A DNA stretch of 16,312 nt from Pseudomonadota bacterium (lineage in GTDB: Bacteria; Myxococcota; UBA9042; PHBI01). The notes under the pieces were generated by a model. That model was not told the DNA's origin and made no database searches. It was given only the letters and a program-made list of their open reading frames with translations. The position numbers were made by a program, and so were the translations under genes. The DNA lies in NCBI GenBank assembly GCA_005788935.1, contig SYAK01000280.1:1-16312 (forward strand). Direction: 5' to 3'. This document shows, in pieces, positions 5,910-11,542 of the stretch (positions are counted from its first letter, which is position 1; the number at the start of each line of letters is the position of its first letter).

Positions 5910-6347
5910 GTGAAGGTCAAGGCGCTGACGCTGCCGTGGCGCGAGGACAGCTTCGACACCGAGGCGCTCGGCCGCCCGAGGGGCTCGGAGGAGAACGCTC
6001 ACGAGACCGAGTCCCGCCACTGGGTTGTGCTCGGCGAGGGTGGGGCGGTCATCGCCTGCTGCATGCTGCACGTCCGCGAGCCGAGCGACCCCGCCCGGGA
6101 CGACGCACACGCCCCCGTCGGAAAGCTCATGCAGATGGCCGTCGAGCCCGCCCTGGCGGGTCAGGGCCTCGGGCGGACGCTGGTCGAGGCCGTCTTCGCC
6201 GAGGCTGCCCGCGCTGGCTGCGTGTCCGTCGTCCTGCACGCCCGCGAGACAGCGGCCGGCTTCTACGCCCGCTGCGGCTGCCTCCCCGAAGGCGAGCCCT
6301 TCACCGAGGTCGGCCCCCCGCACCGCCGCATGCGCTGGCGCCCCTGA
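5910..6347 (+). CDS. GNAT-family N-acetyltransferase
   Basis: A 145-aa protein of normal GNAT length. The acetyl-CoA-binding core LMQMAVEPALAGQGLGRTLV (73-92) contains the Q/R-x-x-G-x-G/A pyrophosphate loop (QGLG). The downstream AAGFYARCGCLPEGEPF (115-131) is the usual motif B, with Tyr119 as probable general acid. This subgroup resembles ElaA/YjcF-like predicted acetyltransferases; the acceptor substrate cannot be inferred. I chose the GTG at 5910 because GGAGG (5900-5904) lies 5 nt before it and the domain begins at once. An in-frame ATG at 5868 would add 14 residues without a clear ribosome site. It stands alone between the repeat array and the decayed region. Confidence 0.82.
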   Translation: MKVKALTLPWREDSFDTEALGRPRGSEENAHETESRHWVVLGEGGAVIACCMLHVREPSDPARDDAHAPVGKLMQMAVEPALAGQGLGRTLVEAVFAEAARAGCVSVVLHARETAAGFYARCGCLPEGEPFTEVGPPHRRMRWRP

Positions 6348-6373
6348 CTCGCCACCCGTCCCGCACCCCTCAG

Positions 6374-6399
6374 GAGTCGTGTCCGACTTTGTGAACTTG
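6374..6399 (+). repeat. 26-bp dispersed repeat, copy 1
   Basis: Shares GTCGTGTCCGACTTTGTG followed by AACTTG with copies at 6412-6437 and 7239-7264, all in the same orientation. It begins about 27 nt after the GNAT stop. The element is unidentified; no transposase is linked to it here. Confidence 0.75.
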
Positions 6400-6411
6400 G
6401 CTTCGCCTTGG

Positions 6412-6437
6412 GGGTCGTGTCCGACTTTGTGAACCTG
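6412..6437 (+). repeat. 26-bp dispersed repeat, copy 2
   Basis: Starts 38 nt after copy 1 and differs from it at two positions (GGG for GAG at the left end, and AACCTG for AACTTG). It is preceded by CCTTGG, as is copy 3, so those two share a slightly longer unit of about 32 bp. Confidence 0.78.
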
Positions 6438-6586
6438 CATTCCTCCTCGGCCCTCAGCGCCCGCCTCGGGTCCAGCCGCGCGCCGTCCGAGTCCTGAAGG
6501 TCCGCGTGCCCAGCAACTTGCGCTCCTTCAGCTGCGCGTCGACCTCGCCGCGCGCCGCGTGCCGCGTTCGTAGGGGATTCCTCCCG

Positions 6587-6609
6587 TAGGGGCGCGATTC
6601 ATCGCGCCC
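6587..6609. repeat. Palindromic element GGGCGCGAT-TC-ATCGCGCCC
   Basis: A perfect 9-bp inverted repeat with a 2-nt centre lies just upstream of the pseudogene. It is preceded by CCCGTAGG and, about 20 nt earlier, by CGTAGGGGATTCC. I recall similar GTAGGGGCGCGATTCATC elements as dispersed REP-like repeats in various bacteria, but could not search. Its T-poor tail argues against an intrinsic terminator. Confidence 0.6.
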
Positions 6610-6625
6610 GGCGCTCAGCGCCGAG

Positions 6626-7230
6626 CCGGTCACGGTCTACAACCCGTGGTCCATCCTCTCTCGACTCGACGCGCCCCGAGAGCCGTGCGCGCCCCACTGG
6701 CCTGGCACGAGCGGCAACGATCTCGTGCGCGACCTGATGCGGCGGACCGCGGCGAAGAACGGCGAGGCCTTGCGCGAGCTGCTCGCGGGCGACGCGGTCG
6801 AACCGCAGCTGTTCGCCAACGTGTCGCTGCAGGACCTCAACAGCGACCCCGGCATGCTGTGGTCGCTGTTGAGCGCGTCGGGCGACCTGACGCCCGAGCG
6901 CCTGAGCTGGTCCGAGGATGGGGTCGGCGCCTGGCTGCGTATCCCGAACCTCGAGGGGTGGGCGGCCTGCACGCAGACGATCCTCCCGCTCGCAGGGCCG
7001 ACCGCGCGGGCCGCAGGTCCGCTGACCGAGGTGTCGCGCGCGCGGCTTGCGGGTGACGCGGAGGCGCTGCAGACGGAGCGGACCGAGGTGATGGTCCGCG
7101 CGCTGCGCTACCACGACCTGGCGCCCGGCTCGCTGGCAGGACCTGCGGCGAGACCGTCGGGCAGGGCCTCGCGCGGGCCCTTGCCCAGCTCCGCACCAAA
7201 CGCTACACGGCGACCCTCCGCGGGTCCCAC
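6626..7230 (+). pseudogene. Remnant of AAA-ATPase-like / PD-(D/E)XK (DUF1703-type) protein
   Basis: The frame from 6626 reads PVTVYNPWSILSRLD, then GTSGNDLVRDLMRR, a helical stretch with LLAGDAVEPQL, DLNSDPGMLWSLLSASG and LRIPNLEGWA, then LAGDAEAL and LRYHDLAPGS near 7125. This order matches the C-terminal half of the AAA-ATPase_like plus PDDEXK_9 family (usually about 500-600 aa), from the VYNPWSI segment onward. After about 7139 similarity continues in another frame as GQGLARALAQLRTKRYTATL (7159-7218), the family's ALxQIxxxxY tail. The Walker A half is missing and the nuclease core is deleted across the frameshift. Stop codons close the frame upstream at 6587-6589. It is a truncated, frameshifted relic lying between repeat copies. 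Confidence 0.72.
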
Positions 7231-7238
7231 GCCCCTTG

Positions 7239-7264
7239 GGGGTCGTGTCCGAATGTGTGAACTT
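7239..7264 (+). repeat. 26-bp dispersed repeat, copy 3
   Basis: GGGTCGTGTCCGAATGTGTG then AACTTG, in the same orientation as copies 1 and 2, with two substitutions in the centre (AATG for CTTT). It abuts the end of the pseudogene (preceded by CCCCTTGG). The remaining 110 nt to the mrr stop hold nothing I recognise. Confidence 0.75.
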
Positions 7265-7375
7265 GCGCGATGAGGTTCGCACGTCTCGCGCTCGGCTGCG
7301 GGCGCAGCCCCCTCGTCTCGGTCGAGGTCCCGAGCGCGTGACTCCCTGCAGGTCCTCCCAGCCGGCGCGTGGCAC

Positions 7376-8296
7376 TCAATCCACGCTGAAGTAGTTGTGG
7401 TCGAGATCGAGCACGTCGACCGAGCGCTCGACGCGCACGCCGACCTTGTGGCGCAGCATCAGGTCAACGAGGGCCGGCCCGTCGAGGAGGACGATCTTCG
7501 TCTGGCTGCCGCGCTGCACGAACTCGTGGGCGGAGGCGGCGAAGTGGCTCGTGGTGATGAAGACGCCGCGCGTGACGCCCTGCCCTGCGAGGGAGCCCAC
7601 AAACGCCTGGATGTCCTTCCTGGGGACGGCGTGGCCGGGCGCATACCGCTTGGCCTGCACGAGGATCTGGTCGAGGCCGAGGGGGTCCTGGTCGATGCGG
7701 CCGTCGATGCCCTCGTCGCCGCTCTGGCCGGTGTGAAACGCCGCGCCACCGCGCCGGCCTCCGTAGCCGAGGGCTGTCAGGACATCGAGGACGAGCCGCT
7801 CGAAGAAGGCGGGTGTCTGGGCGAGGATCGCCTGAAGCAGGCGGTCGCCGACCTCCGCCCGCAGCGCTGCGACTGTCGCGTCGAGCAGCTCGAGCGGCGT
7901 CTGGGTCTCCGCGACGTCAGAGGTAGCCTCGGGTTCGGCCTCCGGTGTGGGGCGGGAGACCGCGCGGAAGGTCTGGAAGTCCCCGAAGACGCGCAGATCC
8001 CGGGCCGAGATGGACTCCGGGTGCGACGCGAGGAACGCCCCCGCGGCCTCGGTGGCACGGTAGGTCTTCGGGGCGACCTTCGCGAGCAGTCCGGCCTTCG
8101 ACAGGTAGGTCATGGCCCACCCGGCGCGGTTTCGGACGAGGCCGTCAGCCCCGCTCGGGATGCGGCGCGTCAGGTCCTCCGCGCTCAGGTTGAAGTGCGC
8201 TGCCACGACGGCCTCCGCGCGCTGCCGCGTCAGGTCTTCGCGCGTCGCGTGCGCGAGCAGCGGCCGCATCATCTGGTCGTAGGTCGGTATCGGCAT
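7376..8296 (-). CDS. mrr: Mrr-type restriction endonuclease
   Basis: A 306-aa protein matching Mrr in length and layout. An N-terminal winged-helix domain (about 1-90; YDQMMRPLLAHA, GLVRNRAGWAMTYLSKAGLL, YRATEAA) is followed by a variable linker (110-135) and the Mrr catalytic domain (about 155-290). FFERLVLDVLTALGYGG (164-180), D198 in GDEGIDGRID and Q214-A-K216 form the PD-(D/E)XK-like site, here QAK as in Mrr. It is probably a type IV enzyme cutting modified foreign DNA. AAGGAG lies 6 nt before the ATG. A TTGCGC-N17-TATCGT promoter lies upstream (8343-8315). No methylase or other restriction subunit is adjacent. Confidence 0.88.
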   Translation of the reverse strand: MPIPTYDQMMRPLLAHATREDLTRQRAEAVVAAHFNLSAEDLTRRIPSGADGLVRNRAGWAMTYLSKAGLLAKVAPKTYRATEAAGAFLASHPESISARDLRVFGDFQTFRAVSRPTPEAEPEATSDVAETQTPLELLDATVAALRAEVGDRLLQAILAQTPAFFERLVLDVLTALGYGGRRGGAAFHTGQSGDEGIDGRIDQDPLGLDQILVQAKRYAPGHAVPRKDIQAFVGSLAGQGVTRGVFITTSHFAASAHEFVQRGSQTKIVLLDGPALVDLMLRHKVGVRVERSVDVLDLDHNYFSVD

Positions 8297-8314
8297 CGGG
8301 TGCTCCTTGCCGTC

Positions 8315-8343
8315 ACGATAGTCGCACCCACGGTGTGGCGCAA
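8315..8343 (-). promoter_or_regulatory. Sigma-70-like promoter of mrr
   Basis: On the minus strand TTGCGC (8343-8338), a 17-bp spacer, then TATCGT (8320-8315). The predicted start is about 8309, giving a leader of roughly 12 nt that still contains the AAGGAG ribosome site (8308-8303). Confidence 0.65.
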
Positions 8344-8380
8344 TGCCGTCCAGCGACGTTCAAAGGACCTCCTCGCACCC

Positions 8381-8409
8381 TTGTTTGCCGGACTCCAGGC
8401 GTCTACACT
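8381..8409 (+). promoter_or_regulatory. Sigma-70-like promoter of the alpha/beta hydrolase
   Basis: TTGTTT (8381-8386), 17-bp spacer, TACACT (8404-8409). The expected start is near 8416, leaving a ~38-nt leader with AGGAG before the ATG. It is divergent from the mrr promoter, and the two do not overlap. Confidence 0.68.
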
Positions 8410-8453
8410 CCCCGCGCGAGGGGGCCCGGCCCTCGCCAATTGAGGAGCTTCCG

Positions 8454-9485
8454 ATGGCGCAGTCCGACCTCGCATGCGGCGCCCCCGTCGCGCCAGCCCT
8501 TCCGCGGCGCGCCGCGCCAGCCCTGCTCCTCGCCGGGTTCCCGATGCTCCTCGGCCTCTCGAGCGCCTGCCACACAGCGCAGGCCGAGTTCGAGCCCGCG
8601 TCCGAGGCGCCGCGCGCGTCGGCTGACGCAGGGCCAGACGACACGGATCATCGCGCACCGCCCGACGCTCCAGTCGCAGAGGCCCCAGGCTCGCACTCCG
8701 GCGTGACCCGTCCAGGGCCGTATCTGGAAACGCGCAATATCGACTTTGGCGGTGTAGAGGTCAAGGCCATCATCGACCGCCCCGCCAACGACGCGGCCGA
8801 CGCGCTGCTGCTCTTCCATGGCACGGTGCTCGAGGACCGCCTCGTCCTCGACGCCGCGCGCAAGACCCTCGAGGCCTTCCGCGCCCTCCTCGACCGCGAC
8901 GACCTGCTGCTCGTCAGCGTCGCCTACCCCGAGGAGGGGCGCCTCATGGGCGACAACGTGGTCCACGCGGAGGCGGCGCTGATGTGGGTCAGGCACCACG
9001 CCGAGGAGGCGCTCGGCGTCCGCATCGGCCGCGTCTTCCTCGCGGGTCACTCGCAGGGCGGCTCCATCGTCACGCGCCTCAACACATTGCACGCGGTCGA
9101 CGGCGTCATCGCGAACGCGCCCGGGCCGCTCGACCTCGTCTTCCGCTGCGGGCTCGAGGAGGCGGGTCGCATCGAGGCGGGCGTCACCTGCGGGCTCCTC
9201 GCGGAGGCCTACGGATCGACCTCCGAGTCCCCCGAGGCCTACATGGCGCGCTCGCTGCTGGCCTTCACAGCCGGCCACCGCTCGGACCTTCTCGTCGTGC
9301 AGGGGCTTGACGACTCCGCCATCCAGCTGCGCGCCTGGCCCGTCTTCCGGCAGCGGCTCGAGGCCTGCACCAACTGCCGCGGGCGGGAGTTCCTCGAGCT
9401 CGAGGGGCTCGGTCACCAGGGGCTCTTCGGGAGCCCGGCCGCGCGGACCGCCTTCAACGCCTTTCTGAGGCGTGGCGCCGAGTGA
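8454..9485 (+). CDS. Exported alpha/beta hydrolase (probable lipoprotein)
   Basis: A 343-aa protein. A hydrophobic segment (21-38) ends in LSSAC with Cys39, a lipobox, so it is likely a lipoprotein. A Pro/Ala/Asp-rich linker (40-85) precedes the hydrolase domain (about 90-343). The nucleophile elbow GHSQGG places Ser200; Asp286 or 287 in VVQGLDDSAI and His321 in GLGHQGLF complete a probable triad. LLLFHGTVLEDR (118-129) holds the oxyanion-hole HG. The substrate is unknown; peptidase- or esterase-like members of the fold are possible. The ATG at 8454 follows AGGAG (8443-8447) by 6 nt, preferred over the in-frame ATG at 8343, which lies upstream of the promoter. Confidence 0.82.
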   Translation: MAQSDLACGAPVAPALPRRAAPALLLAGFPMLLGLSSACHTAQAEFEPASEAPRASADAGPDDTDHRAPPDAPVAEAPGSHSGVTRPGPYLETRNIDFGGVEVKAIIDRPANDAADALLLFHGTVLEDRLVLDAARKTLEAFRALLDRDDLLLVSVAYPEEGRLMGDNVVHAEAALMWVRHHAEEALGVRIGRVFLAGHSQGGSIVTRLNTLHAVDGVIANAPGPLDLVFRCGLEEAGRIEAGVTCGLLAEAYGSTSESPEAYMARSLLAFTAGHRSDLLVVQGLDDSAIQLRAWPVFRQRLEACTNCRGREFLELEGLGHQGLFGSPAARTAFNAFLRRGAE

Positions 9486-9530
9486 CGCGACTCTGGGCGA
9501 GGCAGAACGCCCCCCTCCACTACCCCGGCC

Positions 9531-10868
9531 TCAGCGCCCCTCAAGCGCGGCCCGCGCGAGCGCCTCGGTGCGTGGCGCAGGCTCGGCGATGCGGACGTGG
9601 TGGTGCCCGTCGTGCCCGGGCGAGACCGCGATGAGCCGCCAGAGCGGGTGTCGCTTCAGCGAGTCTCGCCCGGACATCGGCAGGTTCGCCCGCAGGTGGT
9701 CGAGGATGACCCGGTCGACGAGGATGCTCTCGACAGGGGCCTTCAGCTCCCGCGCCACGGTGACCAGCACCTCGAACCAGCGCCACGTCCCTGGCACATC
9801 CATCGCGGCCGGGTCGACCGCAAAGTGCCGCTGATTGTCACGTGTCACATACGCGATGTCCACATCAAGGCCGCTCAGATGCGAGATGTGACCCGCCTCC
9901 GCCACCTGCGACCATGGCTGCCACCCGTCGGTCTGGCGAATCCACAGCACCTCGCCCGGGAAGCTGCCCGGCTTCTTGTCCTGCCAGCGCGCGATCCGCA
10001 CCTCGACCGCATCCGCGAGCCGGGGCAGGGGAGGTGGCCCCCGTCGTCGCCCGACCGGAGCGGGCGTCATGACCTCGAGCTGCTGCCCCTTCTTCGGGTC
10101 CACAAAGTGCCAAAGCCCCATCGAGCCACCTGAATCGGTCACTATAAAATAATGTATCAGCAGATTCTTGCGCACGAGCCGCCCGAAGCTCGCCTCGAGG
10201 CCTGGCGCGTCTGGCTCCGCGAGCCCCTCGCGATACCGCGTCTCCGCGAGCCTCAGCCGCGTCGGTGCGCCCTTGCGCCGCAGCACCCCGCGCGCCTCTG
10301 CGTGGATCCGCAGGCGCAGGTTCGGGTCCGCAAAGCGCGCCCCCTCTCGCGGATAGTCGGCGGCCCGCGCGAGCCGAATCGACGCGAGCGCTCCGCGGTA
10401 CGGGCGCGCGGCCGCGAGCCACGCCTCCGCCATCGGCCCCTCGACCTCCCGGATGACGACGCCGTGGTCGAGCTGCCCGCACCCTGGCTGCGTCACGTCG
10501 CCGACGGTGATGTCCCGGTCCGGGCGCTCCCGTCGAAACCGCTCGCGCGCCTCCGCCAGCACCCGCGCCAGCGTCGGGCGGGCCCAGCCGCGGTCCCGAT
10601 ACCCGTCCCGGAACCCGAGCCCCGCCAGCGCTCCCCCAGCGCCTGTCAGGCCGCGCAGGTTCACGAGCCCGTCGCAGACCTGGGCGCGCGCCCGCTTCTC
10701 CCGGACCGCCGCCAGCTGCCCTTTCAGGGACCCGAGGTCCTTGATCTCCGTCCACAACTTCTGGATCGCGGACGGCGTCGTGACGACCAGCTCGGGCGAC
10801 TTCACCCCGACCGGCGCGGCGGGCTGCCCAAGCGTCAGGACCGCGACGAGGGCCGCGACCAAGCTCAC
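9531..10868 (-). CDS. MepA-type (M74/LAS) murein endopeptidase with long N-terminal extension
   Basis: A 445-aa protein. A signal-like N-terminus (SLVAALVAVLTLG) is followed by about 280 residues of no recognised family and a C-terminal M74-like domain. AGHISHLSGLDVDIAY (325-340) supplies His330, with Gly333 and Asp337, the zinc motif HxxGxxxD of LAS peptidases, and GHHHVRI supplies the distal HxH (422-424). WQPWSQVAEAG before the motif and VDRVILDHL after it also fit penicillin-insensitive endopeptidases, which cleave D-Ala-meso-DAP cross-links in the periplasm. Classical MepA is about 270 aa, so the N-terminal part is an addition. The start is GTG overlapping the moaB stop (GTGA), with GGAGGGGG upstream, so expression is coupled to moaB. 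Codons around 10139-10165 are unusually AT-rich. Confidence 0.82.
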   Translation of the reverse strand: MSLVAALVAVLTLGQPAAPVGVKSPELVVTTPSAIQKLWTEIKDLGSLKGQLAAVREKRARAQVCDGLVNLRGLTGAGGALAGLGFRDGYRDRGWARPTLARVLAEARERFRRERPDRDITVGDVTQPGCGQLDHGVVIREVEGPMAEAWLAAARPYRGALASIRLARAADYPREGARFADPNLRLRIHAEARGVLRRKGAPTRLRLAETRYREGLAEPDAPGLEASFGRLVRKNLLIHYFIVTDSGGSMGLWHFVDPKKGQQLEVMTPAPVGRRRGPPPLPRLADAVEVRIARWQDKKPGSFPGEVLWIRQTDGWQPWSQVAEAGHISHLSGLDVDIAYVTRDNQRHFAVDPAAMDVPGTWRWFEVLVTVARELKAPVESILVDRVILDHLRANLPMSGRDSLKRHPLWRLIAVSPGHDGHHHVRIAEPAPRTEALARAALEGR

Positions 10869-11440
10869 GGCGGGGCCCCCTCCGACAGCCGTGGCAAGAG
10901 CGCCACGAGGTTGCAGGGGCGCGCGCGGACATCGAGCTGATGCCGCAGGATCCCGTCCCAGGCCAGCCGGCAGGCCCCCGTCGAGCCTGGCAGACAGAAG
11001 ACGAGGGTCTCGCCCACGACCCCCGCCGCCGCCCGCGACTGCATCGTGGACGGCCCGATGTCGTAATACGACAGGTGCCGGAACAGCTCGCCGAAGCCCT
11101 CGAGTGGTCGCGAGAACAGCGGCGACATCGCCTGGATCGTCACGTCCCGCCCCGTGATGCCCGTCCCGCCCGTCGTCATCACGACCTCGACCCCGCCGTC
11201 GACCCAGCCCCGCACCACCCCGACGATGCGCCCGGCGTCATCTGGCACGAGGTCACGTCCCGCGAGCACATGCCCCGCCGCCTCGAGCCGCGCCACCAGC
11301 GCGTCGCCCGAGGTGTCGTTCGCGGCCGTCCGCGAGTCCGAGATGGTCAGGACGGCGCACCGGACAGGCCGCGGCGTCGGGCCCTCGGGCAGCGTCGCGA
11401 GCGTCGGCGGCGGCGGAAACGTCAACGGTCGGTCGGACAT
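10865..11440 (-). CDS. moaB: MoaB-like molybdenum cofactor biosynthesis protein
   Basis: A 191-aa MoCF-binding (MogA/MoaB) domain protein. CAVLTISDSRTAANDTSGD (28-46) is the first strand-loop. VVMTTGGTGITGRD (86-99) is the molybdopterin-binding glycine loop, SYYDIGPSTMQSRAAAG lies at 124-140 and VFCLPGSTGACRLAW (147-161) is the C-terminal PGS loop. The protein probably adenylates molybdopterin or binds it in the cytoplasm. No other moa/moe gene is nearby. The ATG at 11440 has no Shine-Dalgarno; a -10-like TACGGT ends 6 nt before it, suggesting a leaderless message. The stop overlaps the mepA-like start, an odd partner by function. Confidence 0.9.
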   Translation of the reverse strand: MSDRPLTFPPPPTLATLPEGPTPRPVRCAVLTISDSRTAANDTSGDALVARLEAAGHVLAGRDLVPDDAGRIVGVVRGWVDGGVEVVMTTGGTGITGRDVTIQAMSPLFSRPLEGFGELFRHLSYYDIGPSTMQSRAAAGVVGETLVFCLPGSTGACRLAWDGILRHQLDVRARPCNLVALLPRLSEGAPP

Positions 11441-11446
11441 GGGGCG

Positions 11447-11475
11447 ACCGTAGGGGCGCTTTGGGGCGCGCGCCA
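11447..11475 (-). promoter_or_regulatory. Candidate leaderless promoter of moaB
   Basis: On the minus strand TGGCGC (11475-11470), 17-bp spacer, TACGGT (11452-11447), then 6 nt to the ATG. The -35 is weak; the case rests on the -10 and on spacing equal to that of puuD and prkA. Confidence 0.5.
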
Positions 11476-11507
11476 GTTTCGGGTCACGCGCTTCCTCGCG
11501 GCGCGGC

Positions 11508-11536
11508 TGGACAGTCGGCGCCTCCCCGCCTAAGTT
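11508..11536 (+). promoter_or_regulatory. Leaderless promoter of the puuD-like gene
   Basis: TGGACA (11508-11513), 17-bp spacer, TAAGTT (11531-11536), then 6 nt to the ATG at 11543. The usual start point 6-7 nt after the -10 coincides with the ATG, and no Shine-Dalgarno precedes it. Confidence 0.68.
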
Positions 11537-11542
11537 GGTCGC

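Larger units (their letters stand above)
6348..6625. other. Intergenic scar with repeats and ORF debris
   Basis: It contains two copies of the 26-bp direct repeat (6374-6399, 6412-6437) and a palindromic element (6587-6609). Between them a minus-strand frame (about 6588 down to a stop at 6454-6456) reads GEVDAQLKERKLLGTRTF with GC-ending codons but no start codon. It is probably a fragment of a lost gene and I cannot name its family. No intact gene is visible. Confidence 0.45.

Noticed and set aside
6374..7264. Terminal inverted repeats of an insertion sequence
   Set aside because: All three copies have the same orientation and no transposase is encoded between them.
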